The position numbers and the translations under genes are program-made. From Rikenellaceae bacterium (GTDB lineage Bacteria; Bacteroidota; Bacteroidia; Bacteroidales; UBA932), in the NCBI GenBank assembly GCA_900769905.1, contig CAAGIL010000106.1, positions 1 to 15,886 on the forward strand: a DNA stretch of 15,886 nt. The letters are read 5' to 3'. The first letter of the stretch is position 1. Each line of letters opens with the position of its first letter. The notes beneath the pieces were generated by a model. It searched no databases, was not told the DNA's origin, and worked only from the letters and a program-made list of their open reading frames with translations. Shown in pieces: positions 7,599-15,800 of the stretch.

Positions 7599-7603
7599 AA
7601 TTG

Positions 7604-10324
7604 CTATTTCTTAACCACGCTGAATACTTCTTCCTGACCGTCAATCTTCACGTAATAGACTCCTGAAGGGAGACTGCCCATATCCACGCTGAGAGGACTG
7701 AACGGACCCACTGCAGCCTCGTCATTCTTATAAACTGGAGCACCGGCTTTGTTGCTGATGAGGACCTTGGTATTCATCTCTTCCGGAGTGCGTATGTTGA
7801 GCACGTCCACTACAGGGTTAGGGTAGAGGTCCACAGGGTAGCTGTCATCCCTTACGAGCAGCTTGAAGGTGGAAGTGGCAGTCTTGCCGCAGGCATCGGT
7901 CGCAGTGAGTGTCAGACTTGAACTGCCGTAGGCGAAACTCTTGAGCGTGAGCTTGTTTCCGTCTATGCTGTACTGGAATATGGTGGTGGAGCCTGACTTG
8001 TTGATGATATAGCTGAGGGTCTCTCCGTCCTCATCCTGGAAGTACTCAGACAGATTGATCTCCAAGCTGCTGTCCAGACCGTTCATCACCACATTCTCCA
8101 CAGGCTTTACGAGCACAGGGGCGTGGTTCTCGAGGACTTTGATTGAGAATTTCTCGGATACGGCATCGAATCCGTCGCTTGCGGTGAGGCTGAAGTCGTA
8201 GGTGGCGTTCTGCTCGAGCCTGGTGCCGGTGACGGCTACGGTGACCGTCTCACCGGTAATCCTCAAGTTCGTGGCAGGGTTTGCCGGGGTGAGGGTAATG
8301 GAAAGCTGATGTCCGTCAGGGTCGCTGACCTTGAACCTGATTTCCGGATTCTCGTATGGCCTGATGGTGAAGGAGGTCCCGTCAAGTGCTTCAATCACAG
8401 GGGGATTGTTTGCAGGAGTGGTAACCGTAATTTCCTCGCTCAGCTCAGAGATCATACCCTTGTAATTCATTGCCGCGATTCTGAAATGGTATTCTTTGTT
8501 GAACTTGAGCCCGTCGAAGCAATATACCTTCCTCTCTCCCGGAGTGCAGTCCACTCCGTCGATGGTGATTACATCCACTGAGCTGCCTGGAGCGGAAGGG
8601 TCCAGGCTTGCAAGGGAGGATTCTGATGCGAACAGCCTGTATCCGAACACAGGCAGGTCTGCCGGCACGTCCCAGCTGACGTTGATGCTGTTGGAGTGCG
8701 CCTCTGCGCTGAAGCCTTCCACCGGAGCCGGAGCATCGGAGGAGAAGGAGAGGGCTGCCGCTGCGTCCACGAGACCCTTTCCGAGCTGACCTTCCAAACT
8801 GCTGTTGTAGTTGTAGAGGGACTTGTCGGTTGAGCCGAGGAGTATCTTGATGAGGTCCTCCCTGGTGAAGCCCTGGGCCTGGTATGCACTGGCTATGAGG
8901 GCGGCCACTCCCGATACGTGAGGACAGGCCATAGATGTGCCCTGCATTAAGCCGTATTTGTTGTCAGGAAGGGTGCTGAGTACATATGCGTCCTTGTAGG
9001 CATCTCCGCCGGTGGCTGTGATGTCCACCCAGGAGCCGTGATTGCTGTAATACGCCTGTCTGTAATCTGCGCCTATTGATGCCACGCTGACCACTCCCTC
9101 ATAATTGCCTATAGGGTCGTAGTCTATGTTGTCGTTGCCTGCCGCGAAAATCACAACTCCTCCCTTCATAGGGGAATCCGGGAGCTGATTGCCGTCGTCG
9201 TCGCAGCCGGCGTAGTTGTTGAAGTAGTCCACTGCCGCCTTCATTGTGGAAGGTATCTTCATTGCCTTGAAGCTTGCGAGTTCATCGGCCGAGATGATAC
9301 CGTCCCCGTTGGTGTCGGCTACATATCCCCAGCTGTTCTGGGAGATGTTCGCGCCGTGGTCGCAGGACCACTTTATCGCCTCTGCTCCGTTGCCGCTGTT
9401 GTTGCCTTCGAAGATGCCGCAGGTCATAATCTTCGCACCCGGGATGCCGTTGGCCTTGTCGCCGCCCGCAACTCCGCACACGCCGATTCCGTTGTTGTTG
9501 ACTGCCGCAACGGTTCCCGCCACGTGGGTGCCGTGCGAGTCAACGTACCCTTGGGCTCCGAATACGAAACTCTTGCCGTGGGTGCCGTCCTCGTCGGTCC
9601 AAAGGTTGCCGACAAGGTCCTCGTGGGTAGTGTCGACGAGTCCGTCCACCACTCCCACTACGACATCAAGTCCGCCCTGAGGGTAGTTCCTCCAGGCAGG
9701 GAATACGTTGATGTCGGAACCTGCGATGCTTCCGTTTTTGGAGCCGTCGTTGTAGTAGTGCCACTGCTCGCTGAGCCTCGGGTCGTTGAACGGGAGGTTG
9801 TCGGCCCTGCGCGCCGGGGTATTGATGTCCACAACCAACGCTTCACCCACATCTGCACGCATTATCTTGCGGTCGAGCTCCACGACTTCCACCTCGCTGC
9901 ACTTGGCCAGCAGCTCCTCCGCGTCGAGGAAGTCCTGACTTTCGCTGAGGTCCACGTAATACCAGCGGTGAAGGCCTTCCCTTCTGGTGCGGCCTTCGTA
10001 TTTCTCGTCGTAAGGGAAGATTCTTTCAAGGGACTTGCCGGAGATGAGGCTCAGCGGGTTGTCGCTGCTCTTCGTGCTTGCCGAAAGTGTTCTGATGTCG
10101 GCGTTGCACTCCTCAATCCGGGCGGTGTATTCCTCGCTGAACTTGACGGCGAGCCTTCCGATGTTAACATTGTATGCGGAGAATTTCTCTCCTGTAACCT
10201 TTGAGGTCAGAACATTCTCCTCTCCCGGAACTTCGCGGGAAGGGTCTTTTGCCGGGTCTCTGAGCTCATTCGTACAGGCGATGGCCGAGAGTGCCAGCAA
10301 GGCGATTAGTGTCTTATGTTTCAT
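7604..10324 (-). CDS. S8 family subtilisin-like serine protease with FN3/Ig-like domains and T9SS type A sorting domain
   Basis: Predicted secreted or surface endopeptidase of 906 residues. Residues 1-17 are a signal sequence ending AIAC, readable as a lipobox with Cys17 or as an AIA signal peptidase I site. A prodomain-like region follows (about 45-158). The S8 catalytic domain spans about 190-528: Asp227 in GVVDG, His264 in DSHGTHVAG, oxyanion Asn397 in AAGND and Ser464 in GTSMACPHVSG, so the triad is complete. An insertion at about 336-386 contains an EF-hand-like loop DTNGDGIISADE (337-348). Next are a fibronectin III-like domain (about 532-637), two Ig/cadherin-like repeats (about 640-731 and 732-826), and a C-terminal domain starting DLYPNPVVDVLNI and ending in VVKK, typical of T9SS type A sorting tails that are removed after export. 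It is the first gene of a unit with the PorV/PorQ-like barrel. Substrate unknown. Confidence 0.93.
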   Translation of the reverse strand: MKHKTLIALLALSAIACTNELRDPAKDPSREVPGEENVLTSKVTGEKFSAYNVNIGRLAVKFSEEYTARIEECNADIRTLSASTKSSDNPLSLISGKSLERIFPYDEKYEGRTRREGLHRWYYVDLSESQDFLDAEELLAKCSEVEVVELDRKIMRADVGEALVVDINTPARRADNLPFNDPRLSEQWHYYNDGSKNGSIAGSDINVFPAWRNYPQGGLDVVVGVVDGLVDTTHEDLVGNLWTDEDGTHGKSFVFGAQGYVDSHGTHVAGTVAAVNNNGIGVCGVAGGDKANGIPGAKIMTCGIFEGNNSGNGAEAIKWSCDHGANISQNSWGYVADTNGDGIISADELASFKAMKIPSTMKAAVDYFNNYAGCDDDGNQLPDSPMKGGVVIFAAGNDNIDYDPIGNYEGVVSVASIGADYRQAYYSNHGSWVDITATGGDAYKDAYVLSTLPDNKYGLMQGTSMACPHVSGVAALIASAYQAQGFTREDLIKILLGSTDKSLYNYNSSLEGQLGKGLVDAAAALSFSSDAPAPVEGFSAEAHSNSINVSWDVPADLPVFGYRLFASESSLASLDPSAPGSSVDVITIDGVDCTPGERKVYCFDGLKFNKEYHFRIAAMNYKGMISELSEEITVTTPANNPPVIEALDGTSFTIRPYENPEIRFKVSDPDGHQLSITLTPANPATNLRITGETVTVAVTGTRLEQNATYDFSLTASDGFDAVSEKFSIKVLENHAPVLVKPVENVVMNGLDSSLEINLSEYFQDEDGETLSYIINKSGSTTIFQYSIDGNKLTLKSFAYGSSSLTLTATDACGKTATSTFKLLVRDDSYPVDLYPNPVVDVLNIRTPEEMNTKVLISNKAGAPVYKNDEAAVGPFSPLSVDMGSLPSGVYYVKIDGQEEVFSVVKK

Positions 10325-10328
10325 ATTA

Positions 10329-10359
10329 CAAATTTAAAAAAATCCCGGTACTATTCAAT
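10329..10359 (-). promoter_or_regulatory. Candidate promoter of the S8 protease gene
   Basis: On the minus strand TAAATTTG (10336 to 10329) matches the Bacteroidota -7 consensus TAnnTTTG exactly, and ATTG (10359 to 10356) is a three-of-four match to the -33 TTTG with a 19-nt spacer. The start site would fall at about 10325-10323, on or next to the ATG at 10324, so the message would be leaderless or nearly so. The boxes lie within the terminator hairpin and its T-tract. The motif is A/T-rich and could match by chance. Confidence 0.45.
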
Positions 10360-10373
10360 GAACGGCACCGGGA
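10336..10373 (-). terminator. Intrinsic terminator downstream of the SusCD/lipoprotein unit
   Basis: Read on the minus strand, TCCCGGT (10373-10367) pairs with ACCGGGA (10349-10343) across a 17-nt loop, and seven T follow directly (10342-10336). The stem is short but GC-rich. It lies 22 nt behind the stop of the third lipoprotein gene and only 11 nt before the protease ATG. It probably ends most transcripts of the upstream operon; partial read-through into the protease gene is possible because of the large loop. Confidence 0.75.
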
Positions 10374-10395
10374 AATTGCTTATATGGAGCTCAGA

Positions 10396-11241
10396 TTACT
10401 TTTTCTTGTAAACTGCGCCACTGTACCAGTCTTCAGCCTCGCCCTCAGAGGTGACGGTGTAGAAACCGTTGGACCTGACGAGTGAGCCTCCGTCTGCGCT
10501 GAGCTTGAGGACATCTCCATCAATAACTCCACCCTCAGCATCGGTTGCGAAATAGTATCTGCCGCCGAGGTGCAGAGAATTGCCGGTTTCAAGAATGATC
10601 TGGCTGTTCTCGTTGTCGATGGTTCCGACTATATAGTTGAATCCTTCGCCGATAACATAGCCCTTAGATGCGTAGTAAGGTTCAAGATTGCCAACATAGC
10701 ATGTGTTCTCAGGGTCCTCGTCGTCAAGGATGATTTCAAGCACGCTGGTGTACTGGTCGCCGTATGCAAGAGAAGTGACGGTTCCGGACCATGAACCGGA
10801 AATCTTGTAGAAGAAAGGAATGTCCGGTACTGCTACCCTCAGGGCGTCTGAATATGCGCAGCCGTAATCGGTGGAGGCTGTTGCCTTGAGGTACCAGGTG
10901 GAGTTTGCGCTCACGGAACCGGTAATCTCATAGGTTCCGTCTGAGCTCACTTCAAGTTCTCCGCTCTTAGGGTCATCGAAGGATTCCTTGTTGCTTGACA
11001 GTACGCCAAGAACAACTTTTCCAAGTTCAGTGGTAATTCCTGTAACGGAAACCTTTACAGTAACGGCTCCGTTGATTGCGTCACAATCAGGAGTGCCGAC
11101 GATGGCAACCTCAGGAAGTTTGCCTGTGTATTTTCCTGAGAAGCCGGCTTCAACTTCGCTCTTGCTCGGGGCCATCTTGGAACAAGAGGCGGCAAGTACC
11201 ACAAGAGCAAGTGCAGATGCAATTCTAACTATATTTTTCAT
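10396..11241 (-). CDS. Surface lipoprotein of unknown function, third gene of the SusCD unit
   Basis: I do not recognise a named family. The 281-residue protein begins with a lipoprotein signal (MKNIVRIASALALVVLAASC, lipobox LAASC, Cys20). Residues about 42-137 look like an Ig or fibronectin III-type domain, with the closing pattern WYLKATASTDYGCAYSDAL common in Bacteroidota surface proteins. The rest (about 140-281) is rich in beta strands and aromatics (SGSWSGTVTSLAYG, GEGFNYIVGTIDNE, LHLGGRYYFATD) and may be a small barrel or lectin-like fold. It lies 23 nt after the susD-like gene, in the place where SusE/SusF-type or other surface-binding lipoproteins are found, so a role in capturing the transported ligand is plausible. 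An A/T-rich spacer without a ribosome site precedes it; an intrinsic terminator follows. Confidence 0.85.
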   Translation of the reverse strand: MKNIVRIASALALVVLAASCSKMAPSKSEVEAGFSGKYTGKLPEVAIVGTPDCDAINGAVTVKVSVTGITTELGKVVLGVLSSNKESFDDPKSGELEVSSDGTYEITGSVSANSTWYLKATASTDYGCAYSDALRVAVPDIPFFYKISGSWSGTVTSLAYGDQYTSVLEIILDDEDPENTCYVGNLEPYYASKGYVIGEGFNYIVGTIDNENSQIILETGNSLHLGGRYYFATDAEGGVIDGDVLKLSADGGSLVRSNGFYTVTSEGEAEDWYSGAVYKKK

Positions 11242-11264
11242 AACTGAACAATCATTAAAAATTA

Positions 11265-12791
11265 TTACTCTTCAGTACCTGATACCCACTCGTTCTGCTC
11301 TTCCTCGGTGATGTACTGGTTGTTCTGCATTTCCTGGTTAGGAATCTGGAAGTTCCAGCTCTTGGCGTGGGCAGGGAATACGAACTGGGCTGCAGCGGTG
11401 TGGTTTGTGCCTGCATACTTCCTGTCGACGGCAAGGCCGTTGCGGCGCAGATCGAAGTACTCGAAGCCCTCTCCCCAGAGCTCAATTCTTCTCTGAAGGA
11501 GCACATCGTCAATGGAGGCGCTTGCATACTTCCAGGCCGGATCGCGCTTCTGCATAAGCTTTGAGAGGGCGGTAGCAGCGGCTGCGTTGTCGCCCTTGCG
11601 GGCTGCTGCCTCAGCTTCGATGAGTATCATCTCGGCGTTGCGCATATAGATGTAGTCCTGGAGCCAGGAAGCCATATAACCGAATTTCCTTGCAGCATAA
11701 GGGAGCTTGCCTCCGGTGGTGGCAGCAGAAGGATCGCCGTCCGGACCGTTGAAGAGGCCCTTGCGGAGGTCGGTGTCGGACATTGAGTCGTAGAGGCTGC
11801 GGTCGATGCAGTGCACGCTCTGGCCTACTCCGCCGTAACCCTGGCAATCGTTGCTCAGATGGGAGAAGAAGGATGCGTAAGCGGTCTGGGTCTCGGTGTT
11901 GTGGTTGAAGCCCCACATAACCTCGCTGTCCTGAATCTCCATAAAGCCTGAATAGAGGCGGGTCTCATCCATCACGTCATAGCCGTTCTGGGCTGCCTTT
12001 GCGGCTGCGGAAGCCTTGTCCCACTGCTGGGTGAGGACATAGTAGCGGGCTGCGATACCCTGGGCAACCTCGTAGTTCACCTGGTTCTTGTCGCTGCCGC
12101 GGTCGTAACCTTCGAGAAGAGTAAGAGCGAGGGCGAGGTCGGACTCGATCTGCTCGCAGAGGTCCTTCATCGTGTTGCGTCCGCCCTTTGCAGCAGCTTC
12201 TTCAGTGCTCTTGCCGTCGCGGGTAGCGTAAACGATAGGCACTGCAGGAGCGTCGCTCCTGAAGCTTGCGCTTGGAGAGGTGCCTTCTACCGGATCCTGG
12301 AAAATCTGGATGAGATAGTAGTAACTCATGGCGCGGAGGGCGTAAGCCTGTCCGAGATAGCCGCGGAGGGTAGGGTTGGTAGGATCCTCGGCTCCGAAGA
12401 AGTCGATAACCTCGTTGCACTTCTTGATGAGAGTGTAGTAGAAGTTCCAGTATTGGTATGGACGACGGTAGTTGTATGCACCGTAGTCGTGGTTGATATC
12501 ATAGGTACCCCAGTTCCAGGAGCCGCAGATTGCGATATCGAGACCCATCATGTCGAGGTTGTAAAGACATCCTAGATGACCGAAGTCGCCGTGTGAGCCA
12601 CCGCCCGTATTGTAGGCGACCATCCAGGCGTAGAAGCCGTTCACGTATGAAGTAAGGAATCCTGGATCCTCCTCTACGATGGCAGCTGCCTGGGAGCCGG
12701 AGAGGGTGCTGCTGCTCTTTACCTCAAAAGCTTTCTCGCAAGATGAGAATACGAATGCGAGAGAAACCAATATAGCTAAATACTTTTTCAT
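11265..12791 (-). CDS. RagB/SusD-family nutrient-binding outer-membrane lipoprotein
   Basis: SusD proteins form the lid that covers the SusC transporter and helps capture the ligand on the cell surface. The 508-residue product starts with a lipoprotein signal (lipobox VFSSC, Cys18). Family features include an N-terminal TPR-like helical region with RRPYQYWNFYYTLIKKCNEV (109-128), LRGYLGQAYALRAMSYYYL (142-160) and a later RNAEMILIEAEAAARKG helix. The C-terminal end has LLQRRIELWGEGFEYFDLRR and the conserved IPNQEMQNNQ (483-492). Length is normal. The segment around 90-118 is unusually rich in Trp and Tyr and may include ligand contacts. The gene follows the SusC-like gene by 17 nt and has its own Shine-Dalgarno-like site. 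Nothing in the sequence fixes whether the ligand is a glycan or a peptide. Confidence 0.96.
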   Translation of the reverse strand: MKKYLAILVSLAFVFSSCEKAFEVKSSSTLSGSQAAAIVEEDPGFLTSYVNGFYAWMVAYNTGGGSHGDFGHLGCLYNLDMMGLDIAICGSWNWGTYDINHDYGAYNYRRPYQYWNFYYTLIKKCNEVIDFFGAEDPTNPTLRGYLGQAYALRAMSYYYLIQIFQDPVEGTSPSASFRSDAPAVPIVYATRDGKSTEEAAAKGGRNTMKDLCEQIESDLALALTLLEGYDRGSDKNQVNYEVAQGIAARYYVLTQQWDKASAAAKAAQNGYDVMDETRLYSGFMEIQDSEVMWGFNHNTETQTAYASFFSHLSNDCQGYGGVGQSVHCIDRSLYDSMSDTDLRKGLFNGPDGDPSAATTGGKLPYAARKFGYMASWLQDYIYMRNAEMILIEAEAAARKGDNAAAATALSKLMQKRDPAWKYASASIDDVLLQRRIELWGEGFEYFDLRRNGLAVDRKYAGTNHTAAAQFVFPAHAKSWNFQIPNQEMQNNQYITEEEQNEWVSGTEE

Positions 12792-12800
12792 TTTCTGAAT

Positions 12801-12805
12801 CTCCT
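12801..12805 (-). promoter_or_regulatory. Shine-Dalgarno-like site of the susD-like gene
   Basis: The minus strand reads AGGAG, 9 nt before the ATG at 12791, inside the 17-nt gap after the SusC-like stop. Most other leaders in this window lack such a site, so this one may help raise SusD synthesis relative to SusC. Confidence 0.5.
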
Positions 12806-12808
12806 AAA

Positions 12809-15800
12809 TTAGAATGTTACAGTTACACCGGCGGATACAGTGCGGAGTGCAGAGTAGGTGTTTCCGTTGCCGCCGGAGAATGACTTGCGCACATCCATAC
12901 CGCGACGGGCGGAGGTGTAGAAGAGGTTGTCACCGGTGAGGTAAATTCTGAGTCCGGCGAGAGAGAGCTTCTTGGCGAAGCTTGAAGGCACGGTGTAGCC
13001 GAGGGTCACGTTCCTGATGCTGAAGTAAGAGGAAGAGGTGAGGAACCTGGTGGACATCGCGTTGGCTTCCTGGGCGTTCATCTGTACGCGAGGTACATCG
13101 GTGTTGGTGTTCTCAGGGGTCCATCTGTTGAAGATGTCCTTGCTCCAGTTGTCACCGGCGCCGCCTGCGTGCATAAGGTTCTGGTATACGGAATCGAGGG
13201 TGTAACCGCCGATCTGGTATGCGAAGCTGGCGCTGAGGTCGAAGCCGTAGAGCCTGAAGCTGGTGGTGAATCCTCCGTAGAGGTCAGGAATAGGAGTCTT
13301 GCCGGTCTTGCGGTAGGTAGCCTGGGAGGTTGAGTTCACAAGCTCTACGGTCTCCTTGCCGTTCTCGTCGGTCACATACTTGTTGTATTGAGGAAGACCG
13401 TTCTCAGGGTTTACGCCTGCCCACTCGTAGAGGTAATAGTTGTAGAGTGAGCTGCCCACCTCTCTCCAGTAGTAGCCGATCTGCTTACCCTCTTCAGGAT
13501 AGTCGGAAGGAAGCTTGGTGATGGCGTTCTTGTAGTGGGTGCCGTTGAGGGCGATGTTCCAGGCGAAATTCTTGCTCTTGAAGAGGTCTGCGCTGAGTTC
13601 GAACTCTATACCCTTGTTCATCATATCCATATCGTTCACAAGCTGGGTGCTTGGAGAGCCCTGTGACGGAGCGAGAGGACGGGAGTAGATCATATCCTTG
13701 GTCTCCTTGACGAAGTACTCCACATTGAGGGAGAGCCGGTCGAGGACTCTGGTCTCAAAACCAATATTGAAGTTGTTTGACTTCTCCCAGGTTACGTCCG
13801 GAGCTGCACGGAAGGTCTGGGTGAGGGAGGCAGATCCGTCCACGCGGTCAATGCGGTAGAGGTTCTCGTAAACGCGGGTGTAACCGATGTTGTCGTTACC
13901 CTGGGTACCGTAGCTGGCCTTTACGCGGAGTGCGTTGATTGCATCCACACCCTGCATGAAGCTTTCATTCTTGAGGTTCCAGGAAGCACCTACTGACCAG
14001 AAGCTGCCCCAGCGCTTCTCAGGAGCGAAGCGGGATGAACCGTCCATACGGTATGATGCGGAGAGGTAGTACCTGTTGGCGTAATCGTATTCCACGCGGC
14101 CGAACACACCCTCAAGGAAGTAGCTGCTTGAGGCGGAAGTGAGGTCCTGGTAAACGGTTGCATTTGCGAAATCAGGCACGTCCTTGTCCACGAAGTTGGT
14201 CATATGACCGTAGAGATAGTAGCTGCTGTCGCTCTTGGTCTCGTGGCCGAGGAGGACGTTGAGGGAGTGGGATCCGAAGCTCGGGGTCCAGGTAAGGAGC
14301 TGGTTGGCGTTGAGTGCGGTGTATCTGTCCATTTCCTGGTATGCGCGGCCGCCCACGTTGGCAGCGTCACCTCCGATTGGAGTCTGGTAGGTGAGGGCCT
14401 TGGTGTTGAACACGTCGTATGCGGCGTTCACCGAGAAAACGAGGTCAGGGAGTATGTTGATGTTCACATATCCGCGTGAGGAGATGTTGTCTGTGATGTC
14501 GCTCACCTGTGAGGACATAAGCTGAGCGTAAGGGTTGGAGGTAGGGGCGTATGCACGTCCGGTCTCACCCCAGTCGTAGAGGGACTGGCCCTTGGAGTTG
14601 TACTGGCGGTTGCCGTCGGCATCGTAGAGGTAGATAGGATAAATAGGCGCGATTGCCTGGCTGAACATGAAGAGGTTGGAGTAGTTGGCATCCTCCGAGT
14701 CGCTGTACCTCTTCTGATCGGTGTTGGCGTATGCGATGTTCACGCCGGCCTTGATGTACTTGCCTATGTTCTGGTCAACCTTACCGCGGACTGCGATGCG
14801 GGTAAAGCCAGAATTAGGCACGTAACCCTGGTCGTCGAGGTAGGAGATTGACATATATGCGCGGGTGACATCGGAACCGCCGGATGCGGAGATATTGTAT
14901 TCCTGACGCATACCCGGCTTGAAGACATCCTTTGTCCAGTCGTCAGACCACTTGCGGGTCACTGCGTTAGGGTTGATCTTTCCGGTAGCAGGGTCAACGA
15001 TCTCATTGTCGGCAACATTTTTGTAGATGTTGTAAGGTCCGAGATACTCGCTGAGCATTGAGTTGGAAGCGTAGAGGCCTGCCTGTGCGTAGTTAGGCAT
15101 CACACCATTATAATATACATTGTTGCGGATTGCTTCCCATGACATTTCATAGTACTCTGCAGGGTCGGTGATGATGTCGTAGGTAGGTACGGCACGGCTG
15201 TTCACGCCGACCTTGGCATCGAAGGAGATGTTCACCTTGCCTGCTGTACCCCTCTTGGTGGTGATGATGATCACACCGTTGGAACCGCGGGCACCGTACA
15301 TAGAGTTGGCTGCAGCATCCTTGAGGACGGTCAGGGACTCGATATCCTGGGTAGGGATTGAGTTGAGGCTTCCTTCATAAGGCACACCGTCAACAACAAT
15401 GAGCGGGCTGGTGGATGCGCTCACAGAGCCGAAACCGCGGATCTGGATGGATGCACCGGAACCAGGAGTACCTGAAGAGCTTGCGGTCTGGAGACCTGCA
15501 ACTGCACCTTCGAGGGACTTGGTGATGTTGGTGTTCTGCATCTTCTGGAGTTTCTCTCCGCTGAGCTGGGTGGCTGATCCTACGAAGGATGACTTCTTCT
15601 GGACGCCGTATGCAACTACGATGGTCTCTTCGAGGGACTCGGAATCAGGAACGAGAGCCACATTGATGCTCCTCCTTCCGTTCACTGCCACCTCAACGGT
15701 CTCGTAGCCGATTGAGCTGAAGACGAGAACTCCGTTTGAAGGCACCTCAATGCTGTATGCTCCATTGGCATCAGAGTTGGTACCGATCATAGTTCCCTTC

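Noticed and set aside
9356..10204. 282-codon plus-strand frame over the protease gene
   Set aside because: It is antisense to the prodomain and catalytic domain, whose motifs are intact; the product has a Val-rich shadow composition and no signal or domain.
7604..10324. Inactive protease homologue
   Set aside because: Asp227, His264, Asn397 and Ser464 are all present in their expected motifs.
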